Virus record (IMG/VR): IMGVR_UViG_3300008262_003123
Location: 1-56,189 of that record
Length of the DNA: 56,189 nt
Origin: a virus
Reading direction: 5' to 3' (one strand)
Shown here: positions 16,075 through 25,171 of the stretch, piece after piece
Layout: every line of letters begins with the position of its first letter
Numbering within the stretch: the stretch's first letter is position 1
Position numbers and translations under genes: made by a program
The notes under the pieces: model-generated
Seen by the model: the letters and a program-made list of their open reading frames with translations, nothing else
Told to the model about the DNA's origin: nothing
The model's database searches: none

Positions 16075-17028
16075 ATGAAAACACTTGATATTTTTACTAG
16101 GCCGTCTGTAAAAAAACTAAACGAAAGCTTTGAAAAAACTTACGGCAAAAAGCTCAATCTTGAAACTTTTACATTGCCGCAGTTAGAGGACGCTAGAAAC
16201 AGATTAAGAACAAAAGTTCATCAAATGCGCAATGACAGCACATTTAATGAAACTGTTGAAAACGAAGATCACCAAAAAACACAGTGGATGCTTGATATCA
16301 TTAATCAAGAAATTGCTGAAAGATTAGAAGAAGTAGTTGAAGAAGATCAAGATCTAGCATCTATGTTTCAAGGTATCGAGACTGAAACAGCAGAAGTTGA
16401 ATTAAATGATTACGAAACAGATGAAGTCACAGAAATAAGCGGAAGCGATGATGACGAGTCATTTGGTATATACGACGGCTACGATTTTAGCCAACAGGAA
16501 CAATTTGGAGAAAGTATGAACACTCAAGTAAATGAAAACGAACTAAACAAAGCTTCTGCTGTAGTTTCAGCCAAAGGTATGGTTGACAAGGTTAGCAGAT
16601 GGATTGAAGAATTAGCAGGTATTGAAAACGACACATTATTATCTTTAGGTGATAGTATTCGTGACGAAATGGGACAAGAACAAGCCAAGGCATTTTTAAG
16701 CTCAGTTGCTCCTGCAATTCAATCTGCATTAGATACACTAAAGCAGGCTAGAGAAACAATGAGTACTGGTGTAAGAACCTTAACAGGTGAAGTACAGCCG
16801 GCAGAAATGCTAGGCGGTGGTGAAGCTGAAAATGAAGCTCCTCCAGGATTTGAAGAGCCGGGTGTAGAACCAGCTGATCCTGACGCTATGAACTCTGATG
16901 AATTAGAAGCACCAGAAGATGATTTTGCCGCAGCAGAACCAGCAGCAGGTGGTGCAGAAACCGCAGGACGTGAACAGCGCGAAAGTATTAACTTTCAAAG
17001 TCGTCTATTAAAAGCATTGGCAGGCTAG
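16075..17028 (+). CDS. Acidic head-scaffold-like protein with CTS-like N-terminus
   Basis: 317 aa, strongly acidic. N-terminus MKTLDIFTRPSVKKLNESFE is followed by a helical region with THE LPQLEDARNRLRTKVHQMRN-type charge (residues 38-58). An acidic linker follows, then a helix (ASAVVSAKGMVDKVSRWIEE), and a P/E/A-rich disordered tail. Charge and layout suit a prohead-core or internal head protein of T4-like phages (inference). I recall the N-terminal half as conserved in marine T4-like phages. Confidence 0.68.
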   Translation: MKTLDIFTRPSVKKLNESFEKTYGKKLNLETFTLPQLEDARNRLRTKVHQMRNDSTFNETVENEDHQKTQWMLDIINQEIAERLEEVVEEDQDLASMFQGIETETAEVELNDYETDEVTEISGSDDDESFGIYDGYDFSQQEQFGESMNTQVNENELNKASAVVSAKGMVDKVSRWIEELAGIENDTLLSLGDSIRDEMGQEQAKAFLSSVAPAIQSALDTLKQARETMSTGVRTLTGEVQPAEMLGGGEAENEAPPGFEEPGVEPADPDAMNSDELEAPEDDFAAAEPAAGGAETAGREQRESINFQSRLLKALAG

Positions 17029-17029
17029 C

Positions 17030-17500
17030 ATGAGCTCTTCACAAATTTTAAGGTCATACCTTGATATTTTAAATGAAAGAGGCGGAAGGGGTGGCGCAGC
17101 CTCTAGACCGGCCGCGGCAAAACCTGCTATGCAACAACAGCCAGCTCAAACTGCTCAGCCTGCTATGCAACAACAGCCAGCTGTACCTAAACCTGGTCAA
17201 CCTGCTAATTTACAACAGACATCAAAGATACAACAAAAAACAAAAGTAGGATTACAAACTGTTGGAAAATCACTTACAGGAAAAAATCCTACCGGAGTAG
17301 GTCAAGCGGTTCAGGGTTTTAACAAAATTTCACAAGGATCAGCTGTGACTGGTACTCAGTCTACTGCCTTAGAACCTTTTATCGAACCTTTACAAATGAT
17401 TTTAGCTAATCCGCAACTGAAACAAAGATTTTTAGCATTGGTTGCACAGGCAAAACAGGCTACTGCTAAGATTGATCCAACAGCAATACAACAACAATAA
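17030..17500 (+). CDS. Q/P/A-rich head-associated protein with CTS-like N-terminus
   Basis: 156 aa. N-terminus MSSSQILRSYLDILNERGG (LNE before R). Residues 20-70 are low complexity, with the repeated unit PAMQQQPA seen twice. The second half is helical with LEPFIEPLQMILANPQLKQR. Probably an internal virion component by N-terminus and location; function unknown. Confidence 0.62.
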   Translation: MSSSQILRSYLDILNERGGRGGAASRPAAAKPAMQQQPAQTAQPAMQQQPAVPKPGQPANLQQTSKIQQKTKVGLQTVGKSLTGKNPTGVGQAVQGFNKISQGSAVTGTQSTALEPFIEPLQMILANPQLKQRFLALVAQAKQATAKIDPTAIQQQ

Positions 17501-17516
17501 CAGATTTCAATAAATT

Positions 17517-17906
17517 ATGAGATTAAAAGATTTAAAAGAGCACGATGAACAACTAGACGAAATACTGCCAGCGATTGGTGCTATTGCTGGCGGTGCTGCT
17601 CGAGTAGCTGGTGGTGCAATGAGTCGAGGACTTACAAAAGCAGGCGGCGCATTGGCTAGGGGAGTTAGTTCAGCGGGCGGTGCATTGGTTAGGGGAGTTA
17701 AATCAGCAGCCACCACTGTTGGACAAAAAGTAGCAGGTGCTGCCGGTCAAGCTGCATCTGGACTAGCAGGTGGCGGGATGGACCCTGCCCAAGCCGCCGC
17801 AGAAAAAAAACAGCATGATGACGATAAAAGGTCCATTCAGGCAGCTATTAAAGAAAAACAAGCTGAAATAGCAGAACTACAAAAACAACTGGCAAGCATA
17901 GGATGA
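17517..17906 (+). CDS. Gly/Ala-rich protein with CTS-like N-terminus
   Basis: 129 aa. N-terminus MRLKDLKEHDEQLDEILPA, then a Gly/Ala-rich central part with the near-repeat AGGALARGVSSAGGALVRGV (residues about 41-60). It ends in a short coiled coil (AAIKEKQAEIAELQKQLASI). The Gly/Ala part could be membrane-active, as in proteins injected with DNA (inference). ATGA overlap with the next gene. Confidence 0.6.
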   Translation: MRLKDLKEHDEQLDEILPAIGAIAGGAARVAGGAMSRGLTKAGGALARGVSSAGGALVRGVKSAATTVGQKVAGAAGQAASGLAGGGMDPAQAAAEKKQHDDDKRSIQAAIKEKQAEIAELQKQLASIG

Positions 17907-18310
17907 GATTCTACGAATTTGTTTTACCTTTAGATGAAATTGAAACAGAGCCAATTGATAAATTCATTTTAGCTCTTAAGAATTATATTGGCACCGCAGC
18001 TATTAAAAAACAACCAGCCGAATTCAATTGGAATGGGTTTGCTAAGATGATGCGTAGTCAAGGATTCGAGATGGCTGCAGACTATGAAGTTTTTAAATCA
18101 ATTTATGATCAGCTTCCTCCAGATATGCAAAACTTAGTTTTAGATTTTAATGATAAAACTGTTCAACTTAACGTTCCCGGAATTAAGAACGACAATCCAG
18201 ATCTTGAACCAGAACAAGATAGTCAAAATGCTGTAAATCAAATGGCTCAAGGATTGGCACCTCAGCAGTTAGCTAAACAATCACAAACTCCACAAGTAAC
18301 ACAAGCTTGA
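17903..18310 (+). CDS. Small protein with CTS-like N-terminus
   Basis: 135 aa. N-terminus MRFYEFVLPLDEIETEP (LDE before I). The middle is a helical domain (AEFNWNGFAKMMRSQGFEMA, FKSIYDQLPPDMQNLVLDF) and the tail is Q-rich. Last of the run of CTS-like proteins before the nuclease gene. Function unknown. Confidence 0.62.
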   Translation: MRFYEFVLPLDEIETEPIDKFILALKNYIGTAAIKKQPAEFNWNGFAKMMRSQGFEMAADYEVFKSIYDQLPPDMQNLVLDFNDKTVQLNVPGIKNDNPDLEPEQDSQNAVNQMAQGLAPQQLAKQSQTPQVTQA

Positions 18311-18335
18311 CATACATAAAGTAATAAATTAAAAT
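18307..18335 (+). promoter_or_regulatory. Sigma70-type promoter, leaderless geometry
   Basis: TTGACA (18307-18312), 17-nt spacer, TAAAAT (18330-18335), then only 5 nt before the ATG at 18341. It overlaps the stop of the upstream gene and gives the nuclease gene an early, host-polymerase promoter with no room for a Shine-Dalgarno sequence. Confidence 0.65.
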
Positions 18336-18340
18336 ACTTT

Positions 18341-19015
18341 ATGACTTTACTAATCGAAAAATTTCAATACCCCACCACCACAAGAACTACTATAAACGGT
18401 AAAAGACATTACGATGCCGGAGACGGCATTCCTGTTCCTAGTGTTACGACTATTCTTGATGCAACAAAAGATAAAACTTTTTTACATGAGTGGCGTAAAC
18501 GTGTAGGCGAACAAGCAGCTCAACAGATTACTACAGAGGCTGCAGGGGTTGGGACCTCAATGCACAAGTATCTTGAAGATTATGTCAAAGGAGAACCGCT
18601 GACTCCTAAGAGCAATATGGTGCATCAACAAGGTTTTAAGATGGCGCATGTCATTATTGAAAAGGGCATGAGCAATGTCAGCGAAATGTGGGGCTCGGAA
18701 GTTAACTTATGTTATCCTGGGCTGTATGCTGGTACCACTGACGGCGTAGGAGTGTTTAACGGCAACCCTGCAATCATTGACTTTAAACAGACCAATAAAC
18801 CCAAGAAAGAAGAGTGGGTAGAAGACTACTATCTACAACTAGTGGCCTACGCAATGGCTCACAACGAGATGCACGGAACAGACATAAAGTACGCACATAT
18901 CTTGATGTGCAGCAGAGAGCTTCAATATCAACAGTTTGATATTACTCCTGACACATTTAACAAGTGGTCTGACAAGTGGTTAGAGCGGGTTCAGCAATAC
19001 TATGACTCTAGATAA
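18341..19015 (+). CDS. PD-(D/E)XK exonuclease (Cas4/RecB-like)
   Basis: 224 aa. Order of motifs: VPSVTTILDATKD and HEWRKRVGEQAA near the N-terminus, GTSMHKYLEDYV (motif with the RecB-family His), AGTTDGVGVFNGNPAIIDFKQTNKP (catalytic Asp, then D-x-K in DFK), and QLVAYAMA (QxxxY). This is the standard RecB-nuclease order. It is a single-domain nuclease, probably for recombination or DNA degradation, and similar proteins occur in T4-like aquatic phages. Placed in the structural block but with its own host-type promoter. Confidence 0.88.
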   Translation: MTLLIEKFQYPTTTRTTINGKRHYDAGDGIPVPSVTTILDATKDKTFLHEWRKRVGEQAAQQITTEAAGVGTSMHKYLEDYVKGEPLTPKSNMVHQQGFKMAHVIIEKGMSNVSEMWGSEVNLCYPGLYAGTTDGVGVFNGNPAIIDFKQTNKPKKEEWVEDYYLQLVAYAMAHNEMHGTDIKYAHILMCSRELQYQQFDITPDTFNKWSDKWLERVQQYYDSR

Positions 19016-19018
19016 ATA
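19011..19018 (+). promoter_or_regulatory. Late-promoter-like motif GATAAATA
   Basis: GATAAATA overlapping the preceding stop, 21 nt before the tail-fibre ATG. Good spacing for T4-type late transcription. Confidence 0.5.
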
Positions 19019-19039
19019 CCCTAACAAGGGTATATTTCT

Positions 19040-20575
19040 ATGGCCGTAGTCCAAATAAGCAAAATACAAATCCGTAAAGGAAAAAAGTTACAAACTGGGA
19101 TTCCTCAGTTAAGTGGCGGTGAGTTCGCCTGGGCAGTTGATACACAAGAACTATACATAGGTAATGGTTCCGTGTTCGAAGGAGCTCCTTTAGTTGGTAA
19201 TACTAAAATTTTAACAGAATACGATAATATTTTAGATCTTGCTAGAGGTTATAAATTTGCTTCCGGAAATCCTAGTATAACTAGAAGTGTATCTCGTTCA
19301 ATACAATCAAAATTAGATGAATATGTAAGTGTGTTTGATTATGGTGCCAAGGGTGATGGCACTACAAATGATACTGTTGCATTTCAAAGAGCATTAGATG
19401 ATCTTTTTTTAAATGCAAATACAAATTTTAAAAAAGCATTATTCATTCCGTCTGGAAATTATCTAATTTCTTCAGAATTACGTATTCCTAGTAGTGCAGT
19501 TATTATTGGAGACGGCCAGAATAATACAACTCTTCTCATGAATGCTAGTACTGTAACTTTTAAAACTTCTAGTAATTCAACTTTAGGAAATTTCACAGGG
19601 TCTAATAGGCCAGAAAATATTTCTTTATCAAATTTTAAATTTTATTTTACAAGTGGATCTTTAAATTTAACAGGCGTAAAAAATGCAAAGTTTGATAATA
19701 TAATTTTTGAATCAACATATTCATTAGGCAACAGTACTGAAACTTCAATGGTTAACTGGTCTAATGACATTGACAGCACTAAAGTTACTGATATTTTCTT
19801 TTCTAATTGTAAATTTACCAAAGGATATATTGCAGTATCTGCAATATTTTCATCGGTACTAACTACCAGTGTAAATTTTAATAATTGTAATTTTTATATA
19901 TGTGGTAAAGGAATTTATTTACAAGGGCAAGCCAATCAAAGCAATCAGTGGTCAATTCAAAATTCTCAGTTTGAATTAATCTTCAATCAAGCCATACATG
20001 TAACCAACGGTTACAATATGTCTGTGCAAAATAGTAAATTTTTAATTTGTGCAAATGGATTGAATGATGCAGCTACTCCAACTTTACCTGTTATATCATT
20101 TTCTCAAACAAAAAATAACACAGTCATTGATTGTTATTTTGATAGAACACAAGAAGCCGGAGTATCAAATACATCATCTAAACCGGGATGGCCAGAAGTT
20201 CAGAATAGTTCAAAAACTACAATTATTAATAATGTTGTTACTGACATTGCACTGTCTGATGGTCAAAGAACTTTAGCAGTATTTTCTGCGTTTAATAAAT
20301 TTATAAAAATTGATTATGTATTAACTTTAGGAACAAGTATTAGAAAAGGTATATTAACTCTAATAGTTGATGGACTCAGTCCTAGTACTATATCGTTAAC
20401 TGACGAATTTAATTTTACATCGGGGGTAACAGTCATGACAGGATTTGAATTTGGAACAAACGTATTTGATAATAATTTAGATTCTGGGATTGATACTATT
20501 CAGTTATGGTATAGAAATCCAATTGCCAATCAATCCACTGGCACTATTTCTTATTTCATAACATACGGTGTTTAA
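19040..20575 (+). CDS. Tail fibre / receptor-binding protein with beta-helix
   Basis: 511 aa. Residues 1-65 are the Mtd-like N-terminal attachment module seen in many T4-like aquatic phages: ISKIQIRKGKKLQTGIPQL, GEFAWAVDTQELYIGNGS, GNTKILTEYDN. Residues about 90-400 are a right-handed beta-helix of pectate-lyase type, starting VSVFDYGAKGDGTTNDTVAF and running through Asn-ladder-like repeats. The C-terminal domain (about 400-511) is beta-rich. It probably binds host surface polysaccharide, and depolymerase activity is possible. Confidence 0.85.
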   Translation: MAVVQISKIQIRKGKKLQTGIPQLSGGEFAWAVDTQELYIGNGSVFEGAPLVGNTKILTEYDNILDLARGYKFASGNPSITRSVSRSIQSKLDEYVSVFDYGAKGDGTTNDTVAFQRALDDLFLNANTNFKKALFIPSGNYLISSELRIPSSAVIIGDGQNNTTLLMNASTVTFKTSSNSTLGNFTGSNRPENISLSNFKFYFTSGSLNLTGVKNAKFDNIIFESTYSLGNSTETSMVNWSNDIDSTKVTDIFFSNCKFTKGYIAVSAIFSSVLTTSVNFNNCNFYICGKGIYLQGQANQSNQWSIQNSQFELIFNQAIHVTNGYNMSVQNSKFLICANGLNDAATPTLPVISFSQTKNNTVIDCYFDRTQEAGVSNTSSKPGWPEVQNSSKTTIINNVVTDIALSDGQRTLAVFSAFNKFIKIDYVLTLGTSIRKGILTLIVDGLSPSTISLTDEFNFTSGVTVMTGFEFGTNVFDNNLDSGIDTIQLWYRNPIANQSTGTISYFITYGV

Positions 20576-20993
20576 CCTCTATCGCGACGATAGAATTAAA
20601 ATTTGGAGAGAATTTAGAGATGTGTTAGAAACAAGCAATAATCCGCTACAGGATATTGCTGAATTTTGGTCTTTAGCTCCATTTGTTAATCCTTATCTAA
20701 ATCCACAAAAACCTTCTGAATGGCCAGATCCTTGGCGTTTAATTCTCGAAGGCAAATACGATGATCTTGCAATTTCATTAGGAATGCTGTATACTCTGAA
20801 ATTAACACAGCGGTTTATGAATGCCTATTGCGAGATACATACGTCTATGCTCCTCAATGAAAAACATCCTAAATTTTTCGTAGTTGTAGAGCGGTCTGAT
20901 GTTTTAAATTTTGAATATAAAAGAAGTTTAAAGATACATGAAGTTTCCCAAATAGATTCACAGATAATATGGCAAGGTAGCACTCTGCCATAA
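20568..20993 (+). CDS. Conserved protein next to tail fibre
   Basis: 141 aa, GTG start inside the last codons of the fibre gene (8-nt overlap). Soluble, aromatic-rich: FWSLAPFVNPYLNPQKPSEW, PDPWRLILEGKYDDLAISLG, then ALGMLYTLKL-type helices. I remember homologues beside tail-fibre genes in T4-like marine phages, without known function. It may be a fibre chaperone or accessory by position (inference). Confidence 0.7.
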   Translation: MFNLYRDDRIKIWREFRDVLETSNNPLQDIAEFWSLAPFVNPYLNPQKPSEWPDPWRLILEGKYDDLAISLGMLYTLKLTQRFMNAYCEIHTSMLLNEKHPKFFVVVERSDVLNFEYKRSLKIHEVSQIDSQIIWQGSTLP

Positions 20994-20996
20994 ATA
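20989..20996 (+). promoter_or_regulatory. Late-promoter-like motif CATAAATA
   Basis: CATAAATA at the preceding stop codon, 40 nt before nrdA. It fits the recurring motif, although nrdA is normally expressed early or middle, so its role here is uncertain. Confidence 0.35.
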
Positions 20997-21036
20997 TCTG
21001 CTCATCATAAAAAATAATATTGAGGCATAAAGAAAG

Positions 21037-23364
21037 ATGAACATTACAGTTATTAAAAGAAACGGGGAGAGAGAGCCACTAATGATTGAAAAGTGGCAGG
21101 CACAGGTGGCAAAGGTATGTAAGAGCATTGCTGATGTTAGCCAATCAATGATAGAAATCAAAGCGCAGTTACACTTTTATGATGGTATTACAACTGAAGA
21201 GATTGATAATATTACTCTTAGAGCGATTGTAGATTTAATCGACGTAGAACATAATCCTGATGTAGGACATACCAATTATCAGTATGTTGCCGGAAAACAA
21301 AGATTATCAATGCTTCGTAAAGACGTATATGGATCTTATGAGGTTCCCCATCTTTATGAAATCGTAAAGAAAAATATTAAAGTTGGTCTTTATACTTCGG
21401 AACTTCTTGAATGGTATTCAGAAGATGATTGGAATAAGATGAATGATATGTTAGATCATTCTAAAGATGAAGAATATTCCTATGCTGCTATTGAACAACT
21501 AATTGAAAAATATCTAGTGCGTAATCGTGCTACAAAAGAAATATACGAAACTCCTCAAGTTCGTTATATGATTGCAGCAGCTACAGTATTTCATAAGGAA
21601 GAACCAAATGCTGCCAGAATGCGTTACATAAAGGAATATTATAATGCTGCTAGTGATGGTCTTTTTACTCTTGCTACTCCTGTCCTTGCTGGGCTTGGCA
21701 CTCCGACGAAACAATTTTCTTCTTGCGTTCTCATTAGGTCTGATGATGACCTGGATAGTATATTCGCTAGTGGCGAGATGATGGCCAAGTATGCCAGCAA
21801 ACGTGCTGGCATTGGCTTAGAGATTGGACGTTTGCGTCCTTTGGGTAGTCCAATTCGCGGTGGCGAGATCATGCACACTGGCATGATCCCTTTCCTTAAG
21901 AAGTGGTTTGGTGACCTACGCAGTTGCAGTCAAGGAGGTATTCGTAATGCTAGTGCTACAGTTTTTTATCCTATTTGGCATCATCAGTTTGATGATCTTA
22001 TCGTCCTTAAGAACAACCAAGGCACAGACGAAACCAGAGTCCGTCATATGGATTATGGGGTTGTGCTTAGTGCTTTCTTCTGGAGAAGATTTAAAAACAG
22101 AGAAAACATAACCTTCTTTGATCCTAATGAAGTACCGGATTTATATGAAGCTTTCTACAGCAATACAGAACGCTTTGAAGAATTATATGTTAAATATGAA
22201 AAGCAAAAAAGTCTCCGTAAAAAAGTAATGAGTGCTGAAGAGGTATTCAAAGGAGGCATTTTAAAAGAGCGCACAGACACAGGACGTATCTATCTTGTAT
22301 TCATTGACAATGTAATGAATCAAGGTCCGTTTGATACAGAGTATCATACCATTTATCAGAGTAACCTTTGCTGTGAGATCCTATTACCTACGAAACCATT
22401 TAAGAGACTCGACGATCCGGAGGGCAGAATTGCTCTTTGCACCCTTGGGTCCATTAACTGGGGTGCCTTCCGCAATCCTGAAGACATGCGTCGTGCTTGC
22501 CGTATATTGCAGCGTAGTCTTTGCAATATATTGGATTATCAAGATTTTCTAAGTATACAATCTGAGTTAAGCAATCAAGAAATACAACCGTTGGGTATTG
22601 GTGTTACTAATCTAGCCTACTGGCATGCTAAACGTAGTTTGAAATACGGTGAGAAGGATGCACTACAAGAAGTTAAGTCGTGGATGGAACACCAAGCGTT
22701 CTATCTTACAGAAGCAACAGTGGATCTTGCTAAGGAAAGAGGCAAATGTTTAGACAGTAACAAAACTTGGTATGGTAAGGGTGTGTTTCCTTGGGAGCGC
22801 AGAGCTCATGGTGCAAACGAGCTAGCAGATTTTACTCCAGAGTTAGATTGGGAACCTTTACGTAAGGAGATGAAAGAACATGGTGTACGAAATGCTACTC
22901 TTATGGCTATTGCTCCAGTTGAGTCTAGTAGTGTTGTTATTAATAGTACTAATGGAATAGAATTACCTATGAGCCTTATTTCTACTAAAGAGTCAAAGGC
23001 AGGATCATTTACACAGGTAGTTCCCGAGTATCATAGATTAAAAAACAAATATCAATTAATGTGGGAACAGCGTGACTGTTCTGGATATCTAAAAACAGCA
23101 GCAGTGTTAGCTGCCTATGTAGATCAAAGTATTAGTACCAATACATTCTACAATCCAGCACATTTTATAGATCGTAAAGTTCCAACTACATTAATTGCTA
23201 AAAACTTAATGCAAGCTCACATGTGGGGTTTAAAAACTTTCTATTATAGTTTGATTAACAAACAAGGTAGTAAAGCACAAGAAGAAAAAGTTCAGGAAGT
23301 CGTTAATTATAATGGCTACCATAATGAAGAATTAGAAGATGATTGCGAGGCATGTAAACTATGA
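21037..23364 (+). CDS. nrdA: Class Ia ribonucleoside-diphosphate reductase, alpha subunit
   Basis: 775 aa, full length. An N-terminal ATP-cone (ITVIKRNGEREPLMIEKWQ) provides allosteric control. Active-site pieces: FSSCVLIRSDDD (first redox Cys), NLCCEILLPT (N-x-C-x-E radical site), ALCTLGSINWG (partner Cys), and C-terminal CEACKL (the mobile cysteines that re-reduce the active site). SSVVINSTNGIELP is also conserved. Makes dNDPs for phage DNA synthesis with the downstream NrdB, reduced by glutaredoxin from the gene at 24651. ATGA overlap with nrdB. Confidence 0.97.
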   Translation: MNITVIKRNGEREPLMIEKWQAQVAKVCKSIADVSQSMIEIKAQLHFYDGITTEEIDNITLRAIVDLIDVEHNPDVGHTNYQYVAGKQRLSMLRKDVYGSYEVPHLYEIVKKNIKVGLYTSELLEWYSEDDWNKMNDMLDHSKDEEYSYAAIEQLIEKYLVRNRATKEIYETPQVRYMIAAATVFHKEEPNAARMRYIKEYYNAASDGLFTLATPVLAGLGTPTKQFSSCVLIRSDDDLDSIFASGEMMAKYASKRAGIGLEIGRLRPLGSPIRGGEIMHTGMIPFLKKWFGDLRSCSQGGIRNASATVFYPIWHHQFDDLIVLKNNQGTDETRVRHMDYGVVLSAFFWRRFKNRENITFFDPNEVPDLYEAFYSNTERFEELYVKYEKQKSLRKKVMSAEEVFKGGILKERTDTGRIYLVFIDNVMNQGPFDTEYHTIYQSNLCCEILLPTKPFKRLDDPEGRIALCTLGSINWGAFRNPEDMRRACRILQRSLCNILDYQDFLSIQSELSNQEIQPLGIGVTNLAYWHAKRSLKYGEKDALQEVKSWMEHQAFYLTEATVDLAKERGKCLDSNKTWYGKGVFPWERRAHGANELADFTPELDWEPLRKEMKEHGVRNATLMAIAPVESSSVVINSTNGIELPMSLISTKESKAGSFTQVVPEYHRLKNKYQLMWEQRDCSGYLKTAAVLAAYVDQSISTNTFYNPAHFIDRKVPTTLIAKNLMQAHMWGLKTFYYSLINKQGSKAQEEKVQEVVNYNGYHNEELEDDCEACKL

Positions 23365-24461
23365 GTACGGCACAGTATAATTTAAACACAAAAACAGACT
23401 ACCTTAATCGCAAAATGTTCCTTGATCCAGCCGGACCAGTTACTATTCAAAGGTTTGAGGAAGTCAAATATAATAAAATTTCAGACTTTGAAAAAACAGC
23501 TAGGGGTTTCTTTTGGGTTCCTGAAGAAATTAGTCTAGCTAAAGATGCAAATGATTTTAAGGAAGCCAGCGATGCAGTTAAACATATCTTCACTAGCAAC
23601 CTGCTTAGGCAAACTGCTCTTGACAGTCTGCAAGGCCGCGGCCCAAGTCAAATCTTTACTCCGGTCGTAAGTCTACCAGAACTAGAAGCACTGGTCTATA
23701 ACTGGACATTCTTTGAAACAAACATCCACAGTCGCAGTTACAGTCACATTATTCGTAACATTTACAATGTGCCCAAGGATGTATTCAACACAATCCATGA
23801 CACCAAAGAAATTGTCGACATGGCTAGTTCAGTAGGTAATTATTATGAATCTTTACATCGTATCAATATGCAAGTTGAACTAGGTATGGATGTCAAAAAA
23901 GAAGATCATATTAAAGCAATCTATCTAGCACTACATGCCAGTTATGCTCTCGAAGCATTCCGCTTTATGGTATCGTTCGCTACATCACTAGCAATGGTTG
24001 AGAATAAGATCTTTATCGGCAACGGCAACATCATCAGTTTGATTCTACAAGACGAATTGCTACACAAAGGATGGACTGCTTGGTTAATCAATCAAGTGGT
24101 CAAAGAAGATCAAAGATTTGCCCAGGCAGCTCGAGAATGTCAAGAAGAAGTAATTCAAATTTACAAAGATGTTATTGCAGAAGAAAAAGGGTGGGCTGAC
24201 TATCTGTTTAAGAAAGGTCCGGTGATTGGATTGAATGCTAACATTCTAAAAGACTTTGTAGACTATACTGCTGTTGGAGCATTAAAAGATATTGGTATTA
24301 AATATTGGGATGTTGCTCCTAAAACTACACCAATTCCTTGGTTCAATAAACATTCAGACACCAGTAAAAAACAAACGGCTCTGCAAGAAAATGAATCAAC
24401 TAATTATGTCATTGGTGTAATGAGTGATGCTCTAAATTATGCAGAGCTTCCAGCAATTTAA
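23361..24461 (+). CDS. nrdB: Class Ia ribonucleotide reductase, beta subunit
   Basis: 366 aa. Metal ligands and radical Tyr are in place: TALDSLQGRGP (Asp ligand), ETNIHSRSYSHIIRNI (Glu and His ligands and the Tyr of the radical site), ALEAFRFMVSF and LQDELLHKGW (Glu/Glu/His). The tail NYVIGVMSDALNYAELPAI carries the C-terminal peptide that docks on NrdA. Generates the tyrosyl radical. Translationally coupled to nrdA. Confidence 0.97.
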   Translation: MSTAQYNLNTKTDYLNRKMFLDPAGPVTIQRFEEVKYNKISDFEKTARGFFWVPEEISLAKDANDFKEASDAVKHIFTSNLLRQTALDSLQGRGPSQIFTPVVSLPELEALVYNWTFFETNIHSRSYSHIIRNIYNVPKDVFNTIHDTKEIVDMASSVGNYYESLHRINMQVELGMDVKKEDHIKAIYLALHASYALEAFRFMVSFATSLAMVENKIFIGNGNIISLILQDELLHKGWTAWLINQVVKEDQRFAQAARECQEEVIQIYKDVIAEEKGWADYLFKKGPVIGLNANILKDFVDYTAVGALKDIGIKYWDVAPKTTPIPWFNKHSDTSKKQTALQENESTNYVIGVMSDALNYAELPAI

Positions 24462-24473
24462 TTAAGTAAAGAT

Positions 24474-24641
24474 ATGTATAAAGCACAGTTTAAAAGTAAG
24501 AGTCCATACGAATCGTGGACTACTCTTGGAACATTTGGAACAGAAGCCCAAGCTATCTCTGCTGCTCTACAAAAAAAACAAAAAGGTGCTGTTATGGTTA
24601 GAGTTGTTGATAAAAACAACAGCATTGTTTATTCAAGTTAA
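24474..24641 (+). CDS. Small protein between nrdB and glutaredoxin
   Basis: 55 aa: MYKAQFKSKSPYESWTTLGT, then EAQAISAALQKKQKGAVMVR and VVDKNNSIVYSS. The layout (strand, helix, strand) suggests a compact alpha/beta domain. It starts 12 nt after nrdB and ends 9 nt before the next ATG with AAGGAAGAAAG at its 3' end, so it fits the operon. Family unknown. Confidence 0.7.
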   Translation: MYKAQFKSKSPYESWTTLGTFGTEAQAISAALQKKQKGAVMVRVVDKNNSIVYSS

Positions 24642-24650
24642 GGAAGAAAG

Positions 24651-24890
24651 ATGAAAGCAGTAGTATGGAGTAAGTATCATTGTCCATTCTGTGATCAAGC
24701 TAAGGCACTGCTCACAGCAAAGGGCATTCAGTTTGAAGAAAAGAAAATTGGCGATGGATTTACCAAAGAAGATTTATTAGAAGCTGTTCCTAATGCAAGA
24801 ACAGTTCCACAAATTTTCTTAGATGATAAGTTAATTGGTGGTTTTACAGAATTAAAAGCATATCTAGCAAAGGAACAAAATGTTAATTGA
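24651..24890 (+). CDS. nrdC: Glutaredoxin
   Basis: 79 aa thioredoxin-fold protein with active site KYHCPFCDQAK (CPFC). cis-Pro in ARTVPQIFLDDKLIGGFTEL and the GG before the last helix fit glutaredoxins. Probable electron donor to the NrdAB pair just upstream. RBS AAGGAAGAAAG. The next gene starts 11 nt before its stop. Confidence 0.95.
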   Translation: MKAVVWSKYHCPFCDQAKALLTAKGIQFEEKKIGDGFTKEDLLEAVPNARTVPQIFLDDKLIGGFTELKAYLAKEQNVN

Positions 24891-25170
24891 TAAAGGCGTA
24901 ACAGAAGGTGAAGTAGTAACTCTAAAACTATCAACTGGTGAAGAGTTAATAGCAAAATTAATTGAGGATGGTGCCCTCTATTACAAATTAAGTAAGCCCA
25001 TGGTTCTTAGTATGACACAAAAGGGTGTGGGCATGATGCCTTATCTTTTTACAGTTAATCCAGAAAAAGAAATTAAATTGTTTAAGACCAATGTAGTGGT
25101 GTTAGAAGCTACTGACAAAGATTTTGCTACTGCATATACGCAACAAACAACAGGAATAGCTCTAGCATAA
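24880..25170 (+). CDS. Conserved phage protein, Sm-like beta-barrel
   Basis: 96 aa. TEGEVVTLKLSTGEELIAKL, then YYKLSKPMVLSMTQKGVGM. The pattern of a short strand, -LSTGEE- turn and alternating hydrophobics is Sm-fold-like. I recall clear relatives in T4-like cyanophages at similar positions; function unknown. It overlaps the glutaredoxin gene by 11 nt. Confidence 0.7.
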   Translation: MLIDKGVTEGEVVTLKLSTGEELIAKLIEDGALYYKLSKPMVLSMTQKGVGMMPYLFTVNPEKEIKLFKTNVVVLEATDKDFATAYTQQTTGIALA

Positions 25171-25171
25171 T

